A DNA stretch of 64,000 nucleotides from Chitinophagales bacterium (GCA_017303475.1 JAFLBO010000004.1:124001-188000); one strand, 5' to 3'. Shown: positions 35,664 to 45,472, counted from the stretch's first letter. Notes: generated by a model not told the origin, from the letters alone. Program-made: numbers and translations.

Positions 35664-38600
35664 TCAACCGCGCATCCCATCCTCCCGCAGCACCCTCCTC
35701 AATCCCTGCACCAAAAAATCCGCATCGCGCCGACCAAACACCAGCGGCGGCTTGATTTTCAGCACATTGTGGTGCGGACCGTCTATACTCATCAAAATAC
35801 CGAGTTCCCGCATGCGGTTGGCTAAATAGGCCGCCTGGGCCGGCGCCGGGCTAAGCAACTCAGGGTCTTGCACCAGTTCAAATCCCAGGAACAAACCCGC
35901 GCCGCGTACATCGCCGATAAGCGGGAATTGTTGGGCCAGTTCCCGGAGCTGTTGCAGGAGATAATTGCCGGTTTCAGAGGCGTTTTGCTGTAAACCTTCT
36001 TCCTGAATCACGCGCAGCACCTCCAGCCCAATGGCCGCCGAAACCGGATTGCCTCCAAAGGTGTTGAAGTATTCCATACCGTTGGCAAAAGCATCGGCAA
36101 TGGCCCGGGTGGTAACCACTACACCCAGCGGGTGTCCGTTGCCAATGGGCTTTCCAATGGTTACGATATCCGGCACAACCCCGTGCTCTGCAAAAGCCCA
36201 GAAATGTGTGCCATGACGCCCGCATCCGGTTTGCACCTCATCGGCAATGTAGAGTCCGCCGGCTGCGCGTACCTGCCGTGCCGCTTCCTTCAGATACCCG
36301 GGCGGCAGTGGCACCTGACCGCCGCAGCTGATCACCGATTCACATAGAAAAGCTGCCGGTCCACGCCCGGCCTGGCGAAGTTTTTCCAGGGCTTCGCCGA
36401 TATGGGCGGCGTATTTCAGGCCGGTTTCAGGCGTGTTGCCCCGATACAAACCGCGGTAAACATCCGGAATGGGGGTCACGTGTGTATGCGCAGGCGCACC
36501 CGAGCCGCCCGGCCCGTCGAACTTGTAAGAGCTCACATCCACACAGGCCTGAGTGTTGCCGTGATAACCAATTTCCACCGTCAGCATATCGCGCTGCCCG
36601 GTGTAGGTTTTGGCCAGACGCATGGCCAGCTCGTTGGCTTCACTGCCGCTGTTCACCAGAAAAGCTACCGAAAGCTCCGGCGGGAAGGTTTCCAACAAGG
36701 CCTCGCTGAAACGCACAATGTTTTCATGCAGATACCGGGTATTGGTGTTCAAAACAGCCATTTGACGCTGGCCGGCACGCACCACGCGTGGATGCTCATG
36801 ACCCACGTGCGCCACGTTGTTCACCGTATCCAGATAACGCCTGCCCTGATGGTCGAACAGGTATTGTCGCCAGCCGCGCAGCATGTGCAGCGGACGCTGG
36901 TACGAAAGACTCAGGTTTTTGCCCAGGTGCGCACTTCGGGCCTCTTGTATGGCTTCGGCGCTCCATTGCAGCGGAGGGGGTGGGGAAGGCTGGCCCGTGA
37001 GCAGCAGCCAGGGATCGGGGCATAGACTGGTCCAGATGGCGCGTTGACTTGGGAAGGCCACGCCGGGATAATCGCCTGTTTTGTCAAGTATATCGAGTAT
37101 GACCTGAAAGTGCAGGTGTGGCGACCAGTTGCCATTTTCCGGCATGGGCCCAATCTGGCAAAAGGATTCGCCTGCGGCTATGCTTTGGCCTACCGCTTTG
37201 CCTTCCAGGGAGCTGCGGGTGAGGTGACCATAGAGGGTGTAAAACACCAGTCCGCCGGGCATTTGGTGTTCCAGAATGATGGTGGGACCGTAATCGCGTT
37301 CGTGGGCATTGTCCTGAAAACTGTGGATTTTGCCCGCCAGCGGCGCAAAAACGGGCGTTCCGGGCGGCAAAAACACATCCAAACCGATGTGAACGCTGCG
37401 CCATTCCGGGCCGTCGTTGCCATGAACGGCATAGGCATCGGTGGTGTAAAAGGGACGCACCTCGTTGTACCGGCCAATGCCCGCGGCGCCCTCATGTGCT
37501 TCAGCAATGCGGCGGTGGAGCCGGTCTGCGTCTTCAATATCCGCGTAATTGCCCAGATCCGGACTGCCCACACTGAGGTCGAGCCATACCACTTCCGGCG
37601 CCTGGAGATTGGTAGCAACCAACGGATGCACGGGAGGGGCGGATTGCAGCCATTGCCGGAAGGTTTGTTGTTGCGGGCAGGGTTCCCAGCCGCAGGCATG
37701 GCGAATGGTGGCATGAGCCAGGGCCGGAGGGATATCGCGCAATTGCTGCATCAGCGTCCAGGCTGATTGATCGCTGATCTGGAGGTAGGTATTTTCCGGA
37801 TTTTCCACCCGGTTTTGAGCGGAACAAGTTACGCTGATCAGCAATCGTGCGCCTATACGCGCGAACAGCGCCCCCGCTTCTGCTTCGGTGAGCGGGAATT
37901 GGGCGTGGTATCCCCGCACCAGCGCAGCAATGGCGCTGAGCGGATCAGATTTGTGCATAGCGCAATAGGCACAGGCTATGGCCAGGTCGTTGATGGTGTG
38001 GGTATATACCGCATCGCCAAAATCAATAACGCCGGGCACAGTGGGGTGCAGGGCATCGTGACTAACGAGGATATTGTAATCGTTGGCATCGTTGTAGCAC
38101 ACGCTTTTGCGGAGCTCCTGCGTGGCCGAATCGGCAAAAAGTTGGTAGAAATAGTGTGCCAGCGCTTTTTGGGCGGGGTCTTCAAACAAATGCTGGTGTG
38201 CGGCGGTCCATTCGGCTTGAGATACATCCCATTTCAGGAAACGATGTGCAGCCGTGTGGTCAAAACCTTCCAGGGCCCGACTAAGTTTACCGCACATGGC
38301 GCCTACTTGTTCAAGCAGTTCGGGGGTATGGGGATTCACCTCGGCCAGGCAGCGACCTTCAATCCAGTGGAGCACGCGCAGGAATTGCTGATTGGGTAAA
38401 TCAACGATTTCCTGGCCTTGCTTGGACGCCAGGGGTAGTGGAATTTCCAGTCCGAGTTGTGCGGCGTGGAGCCGGTGTATCAACGCGTTTTGAAACTCCA
38501 GGTATGCACGCGGGGTGTCCGGATGGGCAATTTTGAGGGTGAATTTTTGTCCATCGGCGGTTTGGAGCAGGAAATTCTGGTCTATTTCGCCGGGCAGCGG

Positions 38601-38687
38601 AGAAGCGGTGGCCTGGAGGTTGTAGTGTTGGGCGGCTAGGGAATGTGACACGCGGATGGGTTTGTTTCGTGCAGATTTATTTTGCAC
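35664..38687 (-). CDS. Trifunctional APH-like kinase / M23 peptidase-like / class III aminotransferase-fold fusion
   Basis: A 1007-residue protein with three domains. Residues 1-350 are an aminoglycoside-phosphotransferase fold close to hydroxylysine kinase ([19 protein letters not shown], a catalytic-loop [10 protein letters not shown] with Asp200, and IDFGD with Asp222). Residues about 405-545 are an M23/LytM-like domain with metal ligands His433 and Asp437 (HIGLD) and His524/His526 (HLHF). Residues about 575-1007 are a PLP-dependent class III aminotransferase fold ([22 protein letters not shown], Schiff-base Lys846 in TIGKPIGNG). Human HYKK and PHYKPL/ETNPPL are the separate counterparts of the outer domains, so the protein may phosphorylate and then eliminate phosphate from an amino alcohol or hydroxylysine-like substrate. 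The GTG at 38687 lies in a repeat; GTG at 38651 is another possible start. Confidence 0.93.
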   Translation of the reverse strand: MQNKSARNKPIRVSHSLAAQHYNLQATASPLPGEIDQNFLLQTADGQKFTLKIAHPDTPRAYLEFQNALIHRLHAAQLGLEIPLPLASKQGQEIVDLPNQQFLRVLHWIEGRCLAEVNPHTPELLEQVGAMCGKLSRALEGFDHTAAHRFLKWDVSQAEWTAAHQHLFEDPAQKALAHYFYQLFADSATQELRKSVCYNDANDYNILVSHDALHPTVPGVIDFGDAVYTHTINDLAIACAYCAMHKSDPLSAIAALVRGYHAQFPLTEAEAGALFARIGARLLISVTCSAQNRVENPENTYLQISDQSAWTLMQQLRDIPPALAHATIRHACGWEPCPQQQTFRQWLQSAPPVHPLVATNLQAPEVVWLDLSVGSPDLGNYADIEDADRLHRRIAEAHEGAAGIGRYNEVRPFYTTDAYAVHGNDGPEWRSVHIGLDVFLPPGTPVFAPLAGKIHSFQDNAHERDYGPTIILEHQMPGGLVFYTLYGHLTRSSLEGKAVGQSIAAGESFCQIGPMPENGNWSPHLHFQVILDILDKTGDYPGVAFPSQRAIWTSLCPDPWLLLTGQPSPPPPLQWSAEAIQEARSAHLGKNLSLSYQRPLHMLRGWRQYLFDHQGRRYLDTVNNVAHVGHEHPRVVRAGQRQMAVLNTNTRYLHENIVRFSEALLETFPPELSVAFLVNSGSEANELAMRLAKTYTGQRDMLTVEIGYHGNTQACVDVSSYKFDGPGGSGAPAHTHVTPIPDVYRGLYRGNTPETGLKYAAHIGEALEKLRQAGRGPAAFLCESVISCGGQVPLPPGYLKEAARQVRAAGGLYIADEVQTGCGRHGTHFWAFAEHGVVPDIVTIGKPIGNGHPLGVVVTTRAIADAFANGMEYFNTFGGNPVSAAIGLEVLRVIQEEGLQQNASETGNYLLQQLRELAQQFPLIGDVRGAGLFLGFELVQDPELLSPAPAQAAYLANRMRELGILMSIDGPHHNVLKIKPPLVFGRRDADFLVQGLRRVLREDGMRG

Positions 38688-38880
38688 AGATTTTATTTCG
38701 CACAGATTTTACGCAGATTCTGTGCACAGATTTTGCGCAGATTTTTTTTGGGAAAGGTAAAGAGAGCGTGTGATTCAGAAATGCATTTAGCGATACATAA
38801 TCTCCAGAAGCGCCTTCTGTGTAGCATCTGTATAAAAAATCTGTGCGAAATAAATCTGTGCAAAATCTGTGTGAAACCTC
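38671..38880. repeat. Inverted CAGATTT-word repeats upstream of the fusion gene
   Basis: CAGATTT words run one way at 38671-38745 (for example TTTGCACAGATTTTATTTCG) and in reverse at about 38845-38876 (AATCTGTGCGAAATAAATC). Together they form a long imperfect inverted repeat. The left copy overlaps the first codons of the fusion gene. No gene is seen in 38752-38915. Confidence 0.7.
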
Positions 38881-38919
38881 TTCGAAAACCACATTAACAA
38901 AAGGTTATACCTCCCCCAC

Positions 38920-38952
38920 TTGTATCATCAGATGCATAAGGTAATACTTTTG
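38920..38952 (+). promoter_or_regulatory. Promoter of the small secreted protein gene
   Basis: TTG at 38920-38922 and TACTTTTG at 38945-38952 are 22 bp apart and fit the Bacteroidota -33/-7 layout, ending 16 bp before the ATG at 38969. Confidence 0.6.
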
Positions 38953-38968
38953 CACCTGGTTTACACAC

Positions 38969-39352
38969 ATGCAATACACCCGCCTGCTCTTACAATCTAT
39001 CTTTATCCTGTTTTTGACCGGCCTGTTCGGATCAAATGCCCTTGCGCGGATGAACGGAGAGGCGGCTGTGCTCGATCCATGGGGTAACGTTGAACAGGTT
39101 GCTGAAGCTGAAAACGAATCCACAGAAAATTCTTTTCACCCCGAAGATCTCTCCGGCGCTGGCTTTGATGGCGATGATACGCCTGAGTTCTTAAACCTCG
39201 TAGGTCTTAAAGACCTACGAGGTTTATTTTTTAAAAAAGCGCTCTCATGCCAGTCTGCCTCCATACGGCAGTCGCAAATCAACCTGCTGCGCTCTTTCCA
39301 CGCGCCGGCTATTTTTATCCTTTTCCATTCCTATCAGGGCTATCTGTCCTGA
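38969..39352 (+). CDS. Small secreted hypothetical protein
   Basis: A 127-residue protein of unknown function. A signal peptide or anchor is visible (LLLQSIFILFLTGLFGSNALA, about residues 6-26), then an acidic stretch (EQVAEAENESTENS) and DLSGAGFDGDD. The middle codes across a perfect palindrome (39192-39226), giving LNLVGLKDLRGL, which is probably inserted material. The C-terminal end (INLLRSFHAPAIFILFHSYQ) looks better conserved than the middle. It has its own promoter and lies upstream of the RND efflux operon, so a link to envelope stress or efflux is possible but unproven. Confidence 0.6.
   Translation: MQYTRLLLQSIFILFLTGLFGSNALARMNGEAAVLDPWGNVEQVAEAENESTENSFHPEDLSGAGFDGDDTPEFLNLVGLKDLRGLFFKKALSCQSASIRQSQINLLRSFHAPAIFILFHSYQGYLS
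39192..39226. repeat. Perfect palindrome inside the small secreted protein gene
   Basis: Arms 39192-39207 (TAAACCTCGTAGGTCT) and 39211-39226 are exact inverted copies around a 3-base centre, followed by TTTTTT. The CTCGTAGGTCT hairpin is a familiar intergenic repeat of Bacteroidota; here it lies in an open reading frame. Confidence 0.85.
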
Positions 39353-39360
39353 GTACCCCT

Positions 39361-39421
39361 TGCGGTTATTTGTTAGTGTCGGGGTGACTGTCAGTCACCC
39401 CGACACTAACAAATAACCGCA
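39361..39421. repeat. 61-bp perfect palindrome before the RND operon
   Basis: Arms 39361-39390 and 39392-39421 are exact 30-base inverted copies around a single T. It lies 8 bp after the small gene and 123 bp before the adaptor gene. It has no T tract, so it is not a typical terminator. The rest of 39422-39544 holds no feature. Confidence 0.9.
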
Positions 39422-39544
39422 TTCCCCTTCCATTTCTGGCTCTATTCGCCGGAGAGTTGCCTTCAACTCCCTGTGTAGCATGCTTTTGTGCATCCACCCG
39501 GCCTTTCACCGCCATTCAACTACTCATCATAAAAACATCCCGAG

Positions 39545-40630
39545 ATGAAGTTTATTCCATTCATCCTGCCCATCCTGGCTTTAGTTTTTGCCAATTGTAA
39601 ACAGGAACATCAAACACACCAGGAGGAGTCCACATTCGTAGTCACCAATCCCATTCAAAAAGACACGGTATTGCTGAGCGATTATGTTTGTCAAATCCGC
39701 TCCATCCAGCACATCGAATTGCGCGCGCTGGAAAAAGGCTATCTGCAGAATATCTATGTAGATGAAGGTCAACTGGTTAGAAAAGGACAACTGCTGTTCC
39801 AGATTATGCCTGTTGTGTATCAGGCCGAAGCCCAAAAAGCGCAGGCCGAACTTAATTTTACGGAAATTGAATACCAAAATACCAAAGCGCTGGCAGATAG
39901 CAACATCGTATCTAAAAACGAGCTGGCCCTGGCCAACGCCAAACTGCAAAAAGTAAAATCCGAATACGAACTGGCCAAAGCTCACCTGGGCTTCACCGAG
40001 ATCCGCGCTCCGTTCGATGGAATCGTGGGCCGTTTCAACGACATCCGCAAGGGCAGTCTGCTCGATGAAGGCGAATTGCTCACTACCCTGTCCGACAACA
40101 GTAAACTCTGGGTGTATTTCAACGTGCCGGAAGCTGAGTACATCACTTACGCCAAAAAAGCACAGTCTGGCAAAGCGCCTAAAGTAAAACTCCAGCTCGC
40201 CAACAACGAGATCTTCGACGAAGAAGGTTTGATTGAAACCATTGAAGGCGATTTCAACAACGAAACTGGTAATATCGCTTTCCGGGCCACTTTCCCCAAT
40301 GCCAAAGGATTGCTGCGCCACGGCGAAACCGGCAAAATCCTGATGCCGGTGCAGGTGAAAAACGCTACCCTGGTGCCACAATCGGCCACCTATGAAATTC
40401 TCGACAAAAAATTCGTGTACGTGGTAGACGAGGCGGGTAAAGTCAATGCCCGCGAGATTGCTGTGGCCCATGAAATGCCGCACATCTACGCGGTATCTGC
40501 CGGTGTAACACCAACTGAAAAAGTACTGGTTGAAGGCATCCGCAAAGTGAAAAACGGCGATGTGATCAAATTCGAACAGAAACCTTTCTATACAGTGGTG
40601 CAGGAAATGCAAAACCTGCGGGCGGAATAA
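39545..40630 (+). CDS. RND efflux periplasmic adaptor (membrane fusion protein)
   Basis: A 361-residue lipoprotein adaptor linking an inner-membrane RND pump to an outer-membrane channel. The lipobox ends at about Cys18 (LVFANC). The barrel/lipoyl part has ELRALEKGYLQNIYVDEGQL and GQLLFQI, the alpha hairpin KALADSNIVSKNELALANAK, then the second lipoyl half AHLGFTEIRAPFDGIVGRF. The beta-barrel domain includes PEAEYITYAKKAQSGKAPK. It is the first of three efflux genes, 27 bp ahead of the pump. Confidence 0.95.
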   Translation: MKFIPFILPILALVFANCKQEHQTHQEESTFVVTNPIQKDTVLLSDYVCQIRSIQHIELRALEKGYLQNIYVDEGQLVRKGQLLFQIMPVVYQAEAQKAQAELNFTEIEYQNTKALADSNIVSKNELALANAKLQKVKSEYELAKAHLGFTEIRAPFDGIVGRFNDIRKGSLLDEGELLTTLSDNSKLWVYFNVPEAEYITYAKKAQSGKAPKVKLQLANNEIFDEEGLIETIEGDFNNETGNIAFRATFPNAKGLLRHGETGKILMPVQVKNATLVPQSATYEILDKKFVYVVDEAGKVNAREIAVAHEMPHIYAVSAGVTPTEKVLVEGIRKVKNGDVIKFEQKPFYTVVQEMQNLRAE

Positions 40631-40657
40631 TCCGCAAGAACCTCTCAAAAATTTACC

Positions 40658-43600
40658 ATGTTTAGTAAATTCATACAACGGCCGGTTCTTGCCATTTCCA
40701 TCTCACTGGCAGTGGTGTTTCTGGGCCTCCTGGCTATCAAGACCAGGCCAATTTCTCAATTTCCGGATATCACGCCACCCCGCGTGAACATCTTCATCGC
40801 CTACCCGGGCGCGAGCGCGCAGGTGCTCGTGGAATCTACCCTCATTCCGCTGGAACGCGCCATCAACGGCGTTCAGGGTATGCTCTACCTCACCTCTGAT
40901 GCCACCAGTGCGGGCGAGGCTACCATTCAGATCGTTTTCGAGCCGGGCACCGACCCCAACGCGGCGGTGGTGAACGTAAAAACCCGGGTGGACGCCATCA
41001 TGAACAACCTGCCGCCCCTGGTGCAGCGGGAAGGTATCATCATCACGCCCATACAGCCCAGTATGTTGATGTACGTGAACTTGTACAGCACGGATAAAAA
41101 TGCCGACGAAAAGTTTCTGTACAACTACGCCAGTGTTCACATCATCCCTGAATTGCAACGGATCAAGGGTATGGGTCGCGCCCAAATCCTGGGTAGCCGC
41201 ACCTACGCCATGCGCGTTTGGCTCAAGCCTGACCGCATGCGTGCCTACAACGTGTCTACCGAGGAGGTGATGAAAGCCATGGAGGAGCAAAGTATCATTG
41301 GCCGTCCGGGTCGTTTGGGACAGGCCTCCGGCAAAACGGCGCAATCCCTGGAGTTTACCCTTTCTTATAAAGGCCGTTTCAATAAGCCCGAGGAATACGA
41401 AAATATCATCGTTCGGGCCAATCCGGAAGGGGAGATCCTTCGCCTGAAAGACCTGGCAGAAGTGGAACTGGGCAGCGAATTCTTTGATATCTATTCCAAT
41501 AAAGACGGATATGCCTCTGCTTCCATTGTATTGAAGCAAAACTTCGGCACCAATGCCAGTGATGTAATCGCCAAATCCAAGGAAAAACTGGAGGAGCTCA
41601 AAAAGGATTTCCCTCCGGGCATGGAGCTCGAGATCAACTATGACGTATCCAAGTTCGTGGATGCTTCTATCGAAAAGGTGATGCACACCCTGGCAGAAGC
41701 ATTTGTGCTGGTAGCATTGGTGGTGTTCCTCTTTTTGGGCGACTGGCGTTCTACACTCATTCCCATTATTGCGGTGCCGGTGTCGCTGGTGGGGGCCTTT
41801 GTGTTTATGCAAATGTTTGGCCTCACCATCAACCTGATCACCCTGTTTGCACTCGTACTCGCCATCGGTATTGTGGTGGATAACGCCATTGTGGTGGTAG
41901 AAGCCGTGCACGCCAAGATGGAGCAGGAACACATATCGCCGTATCAGGCTGTGCAGAAAGTGTTGGGCGAGATCAGCGGGGCGGTTATTGCCATTACCCT
42001 GATCATGACGGCGGTATTCGTGCCTATCGCGTTCATGACCGGTCCGGTGGGCGTATTCTATCGCCAGTTCTCCATCACCATGGCCAGCTCCATCATCCTT
42101 TCCGGGGTGGTGGCACTTACGCTCACGCCGGTGTTGTGCGCCATGATCCTGAAAAACCCGCACAATGGCAAACTCCGTAAGATGACGCCCATTGACCGGT
42201 TTATCCTGTGGTTCAACCGGGTTTTTGAGCGGGTTACCTACAAGTACACCGGATTGATGCGCCTGATCGTTGACCGGCGTTTGATTACGTATGGTATGCT
42301 GTTCGCCTTTGGCCTGGGTATTTTCAAGATCAACGAATCCCTGCCCACCGGCTTTATTCCCAACGAAGACCAGGGGCAGATCTACGCCATTGTGCAAACA
42401 CCTCCGGGCAGTACGCTGGAACGCACCAACGAGGTATCCAGACAGCTGCAGAAAATGGCCGAGGAAATCGAAGACATTCAGTCCGTTACCTCTTTGGCCG
42501 GTTATGAGATCCTCACAGAGGGCCGCGGCTCCAATGCCGGCACCTGTTTGATCAACCTCAAAGACTGGGAACACCGCCATCATTCGGCCAAGGAAGTGAT
42601 TGAAGAACTGGAGGAAAAAACCAAAGACCTGGGCGCTGTAGTGGAATACTTTGAGCCGCCGGCCGTGCCGGGCTATGGCTCTTCGGATGGTTTCTCCCTG
42701 CGTTTGCTGGATAAAAGCAGCACGGTGGATTATCAGGAACTCGACCGGGTGAACACCGCCTTCATGGATGCCCTGAAAAAACGCAAGGAGTTGTCGGGCC
42801 TGTTCACTTTCTACGCAGCCAACTATCCGCAATACGAGATCCAGATCGACAACGAAAAGGCTATGCAAAAGGGCGTTTCCATTGAAACGGCCATGGAAAA
42901 CCTGAATATCCTGATTGGTAGTACTTACGAACAAGGTTTCACCCGTTTCAATGCCTTTTACAAGGTGTACACCCAGGCTGGTCCGGAATACCGCCGTTTG
43001 CCTTCCGATATTTTGAACCTGTATGTGAAAAACAATCGGGAAGAAATGGTGCCTTACTCTGCTTTTGCCACCATGCGCAAAACGCAGGGCCCGAACGAGA
43101 TCACACGTTTCAACCTGTACACCTCTTCGGCCATCCGTGGGGTGCCTGCCCATGGCTATACCACCGGCGAAGCCATTGAGGCCATCCGGGAAGTGGCTAA
43201 GGAAACCCTGCCGCACGGCTACGATATTGCCTGGGAAGGACTTTCCTACGATGAGGCTAACCGCGGCAACGAGGCGCTGTACGTGTTCATCATCGTATTC
43301 ATATTCGTGTATCTGGTACTGGCTTCCCAGTATGAAAGTTTCCTTATTCCGTTTGCCGTACTGTTGTCGCTGCCGGCGGGTATTTTCGGTTCCTACCTGC
43401 TGCTGAAACTGATGGGTTTGAACAACGATATCTACGCCCAGATCGGTATGATCATGCTGGTGGGTTTGTTGGGTAAAAACGCGGTGTTGATCGTGGAATT
43501 TGCCATACAAAAGCACAACCAGGGCGCTACCCTGATCGAGGCTGCCGTGGAAGGCGCCAGAACGAGGTTCCGACCCATTTTGATGACCTCCTTTGCCTTT

Positions 43601-43906
43601 ATTGCCGGTTTGGTGCCGCTTGTGCGGGCTACCGGGGCTGGCGCCGTAGGCAACCGCACCATCGGTTCTTCATCGTTGGGCGGTATGTTGCTGGGTACCA
43701 TTTTCGGGGTTATTGTGGTGCCGGGATTGTATTATGTTTTTGGAAAAATGTCGGAAGGCAGAAAACTGATCCAGGACGAGGATCAGAACCCGCTAACGGA
43801 AGATTTTGTAGAGGGTGATTCTGAGGCTTCGCTGCTCAAAAAGATCCAAAAACTGAACGTACTCTTAAAAATCGTTAACCGGAAAAAGAAAGGAAATGAC
43901 AAATAA
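40658..43906 (+). CDS. RND efflux permease, HAE1 (AcrB-like) type
   Basis: A 1082-residue inner-membrane pump driven by the proton gradient. The twelve-helix plan is complete: an N-terminal helix (LAISISLAVVFLGLLAI), a large periplasmic loop (RPISQFPDITPPRVNIF, AYPGASAQVLVESTLIPLE), and the central helices with VALVVFLFLGDWRSTLIPII. The helix-four segment ALVLAIGIVVDNAIVVVEAV carries the two acidic residues of the proton relay. The C-terminal half repeats the layout (EALYVFIIVFIFVYLVLASQ). The HAE1 class usually exports hydrophobic drugs, solvents or lipids rather than metals. Its end overlaps the start of the outer-membrane gene by 11 bp. Confidence 0.96.
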   Translation: MFSKFIQRPVLAISISLAVVFLGLLAIKTRPISQFPDITPPRVNIFIAYPGASAQVLVESTLIPLERAINGVQGMLYLTSDATSAGEATIQIVFEPGTDPNAAVVNVKTRVDAIMNNLPPLVQREGIIITPIQPSMLMYVNLYSTDKNADEKFLYNYASVHIIPELQRIKGMGRAQILGSRTYAMRVWLKPDRMRAYNVSTEEVMKAMEEQSIIGRPGRLGQASGKTAQSLEFTLSYKGRFNKPEEYENIIVRANPEGEILRLKDLAEVELGSEFFDIYSNKDGYASASIVLKQNFGTNASDVIAKSKEKLEELKKDFPPGMELEINYDVSKFVDASIEKVMHTLAEAFVLVALVVFLFLGDWRSTLIPIIAVPVSLVGAFVFMQMFGLTINLITLFALVLAIGIVVDNAIVVVEAVHAKMEQEHISPYQAVQKVLGEISGAVIAITLIMTAVFVPIAFMTGPVGVFYRQFSITMASSIILSGVVALTLTPVLCAMILKNPHNGKLRKMTPIDRFILWFNRVFERVTYKYTGLMRLIVDRRLITYGMLFAFGLGIFKINESLPTGFIPNEDQGQIYAIVQTPPGSTLERTNEVSRQLQKMAEEIEDIQSVTSLAGYEILTEGRGSNAGTCLINLKDWEHRHHSAKEVIEELEEKTKDLGAVVEYFEPPAVPGYGSSDGFSLRLLDKSSTVDYQELDRVNTAFMDALKKRKELSGLFTFYAANYPQYEIQIDNEKAMQKGVSIETAMENLNILIGSTYEQGFTRFNAFYKVYTQAGPEYRRLPSDILNLYVKNNREEMVPYSAFATMRKTQGPNEITRFNLYTSSAIRGVPAHGYTTGEAIEAIREVAKETLPHGYDIAWEGLSYDEANRGNEALYVFIIVFIFVYLVLASQYESFLIPFAVLLSLPAGIFGSYLLLKLMGLNNDIYAQIGMIMLVGLLGKNAVLIVEFAIQKHNQGATLIEAAVEGARTRFRPILMTSFAFIAGLVPLVRATGAGAVGNRTIGSSSLGGMLLGTIFGVIVVPGLYYVFGKMSEGRKLIQDEDQNPLTEDFVEGDSEASLLKKIQKLNVLLKIVNRKKKGNDK

Positions 43907-45329
43907 ATCACTCGGACTACTGGCCGGGGGAATGCTGCTGATTCTGCTGATTGGCAGCTGCAAAGTCCCCAAGGTGGTCTTGAAACAGGAAAATAAAACC
44001 GTTCCTGCGGCCTTTTCCGGCCAGCAGGAGAATCCCCAAAATGTGGCCGACCTGAACTGGAGAACCTATTTTGCAGATAGCAATCTGGTGGCGCTGATTG
44101 ATACAGCCTTGCAAAATAACCAGGAGCTGAACATTGTATTACAGGAAATTGAAATCCTGAAAAACGAAGTACGCGCCAGAAAAGGGGAATACCAGCCGTT
44201 CGTCAATATGGGCGCCGGCATAGCATCGGAAAAGCCGGGGCGTTACACTCGTTTTGGCGCTTTGGAAGAACAGCTTGAGGTTAAGCCAGGCAAGGCTTTT
44301 CCAGAGCCATTACAGGATTTTGCCCTGGGACTTTCCGCCACCTGGGAGGTAGACATTTGGAAAAAATTGCGCAACGCCAAAAAGGCAGCGGTGATGCGAT
44401 ATCTGGCCGGTACGGAGGGTAAAAATTTCATGGTCACCAACCTGATCGCCGAAATTGCCGATTCGTACTACGAGCTGTTGGCCATGGATAATTTGTTGGA
44501 AATCATTGATCAAAACATTGATATTCAGTCAAATGCCTTGAAAGTAGTACGGCAGCAAAAGGATGCCGCCAGGGTAACCCAGCTGGCGGTCAACCGTTTT
44601 GAGGCACAGTTGCTGAATACCCAAAACCTCCGTTTCGCCATCCGGCAACACATAACGGAAACGGAAAACAAGATCAATTTCCTTACCGGACGTATGCCCC
44701 GGCCTGTGGTGCGCAGTTCAAACCGCTATCTGGATATGCCTATCGATTCTTTTCCGACAGGGGTGCCGGCACAGCTGTTGCTGAACCGTCCGGACATCCG
44801 TCAGGCGGAATTGCAGTTGGCGGCTTCCAAACTGGATGTTCAGGTGGCACGGGCTAATTTCCTGCCTTCGCTGGGCATTCGGGCTGATCTGGGATTCCAG
44901 GCATTTAATCCGGTGTATCTGGTAAATCCACACTCCATCCTGTTCAATCTGGCCGGCGATCTGATGGCGCCCCTGGTGAATAAAAATGCCCTTTATGCGG
45001 CATACAACACAGCCACCGCGCAGCAAATTCAGGCTGTGTACAAGTATGAGCAGTCTATTCTGAATGCCTATACCGACGTGTTGAACCAGCTTTCTAAGGT
45101 GCAGAACTTTAACCAAAGTTACGCGATTAAAAACCGGGAGGTGGAGATTTTGAACCAATCTACCCAGATTGCCAATACCCTGTTCAATTCTGCCCGTGCC
45201 GACTATGCAGAGGTGCTGCTCACACAGCGCGAGGCACTGGAATCGAAAATGGACGTGGTGGAAATCAAGATGAAGCAGCTTGATGCCAAGGTGAATATCT
45301 ACCGGGCATTGGGCGGCGGCTGGAAATAA
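43896..45329 (+). CDS. TolC/NodT-family outer membrane efflux lipoprotein
   Basis: A 477-residue outer-membrane channel of the RND system. The lipobox ends at about Cys22 (LIGSC). Two TolC repeats are visible: DLNWRTYFADSNLVALIDTA and ALQNNQELNIVLQEIEILKN in the first, LLNRPDIRQAELQLAASKLD and VQVARANFLPSLGIRADLGF in the second. The C-terminal end has ALLQR-type coils (LLTQREALESKMDVVEIKM). It overlaps the pump gene, so the three efflux genes form one operon. A terminator follows at 45438. Confidence 0.95.
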   Translation: MTNKSLGLLAGGMLLILLIGSCKVPKVVLKQENKTVPAAFSGQQENPQNVADLNWRTYFADSNLVALIDTALQNNQELNIVLQEIEILKNEVRARKGEYQPFVNMGAGIASEKPGRYTRFGALEEQLEVKPGKAFPEPLQDFALGLSATWEVDIWKKLRNAKKAAVMRYLAGTEGKNFMVTNLIAEIADSYYELLAMDNLLEIIDQNIDIQSNALKVVRQQKDAARVTQLAVNRFEAQLLNTQNLRFAIRQHITETENKINFLTGRMPRPVVRSSNRYLDMPIDSFPTGVPAQLLLNRPDIRQAELQLAASKLDVQVARANFLPSLGIRADLGFQAFNPVYLVNPHSILFNLAGDLMAPLVNKNALYAAYNTATAQQIQAVYKYEQSILNAYTDVLNQLSKVQNFNQSYAIKNREVEILNQSTQIANTLFNSARADYAEVLLTQREALESKMDVVEIKMKQLDAKVNIYRALGGGWK

Positions 45330-45340
45330 ACTACTCTGTA

Positions 45341-45420
45341 TCGGCGGGTTTAGCCGAGGAGAGGTTTGAGGGGTTTGATGAGTTTGAAGGGTTTGAGGGG
45401 GCTGGGGGCTAGGGTTTGAT
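45341..45420. repeat. Repeat words between efflux operon and terminator
   Basis: CGGCGGGTTTAGCCGA (one arm of the element at 30501) is followed by several GGTTTGA/GTTTGAAG words, which are the reverse complement of the CTCAAAC family before thiL and DUF6913. No gene is seen. Confidence 0.6.
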
Positions 45421-45437
45421 GAATTGACGCATAGGCG

Positions 45438-45469
45438 GGGCGACCAAATGTGGTCGCCCTTCCTTTTTG
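45438..45469 (+). terminator. Terminator of the RND efflux operon
   Basis: A perfect 9-bp stem, 45438-45446 (GGGCGACCA) with 45451-45459, has a 4-nt loop and is followed by TTCCTTTTT. Confidence 0.85.
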
Positions 45470-45472
45470 GGG

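Noticed and set aside
39581..40678. A 365-codon open frame opposite the RND adaptor gene
   Set aside because: Antisense to a clear efflux adaptor, with Phe/His-rich composition; no domain.
40703..43516. A 937-codon open frame on the strand opposite the RND permease
   Set aside because: It lies entirely antisense to a clear pump gene, has a His/Gln/Arg-rich nonsense composition and no domain; it is a codon-bias shadow.
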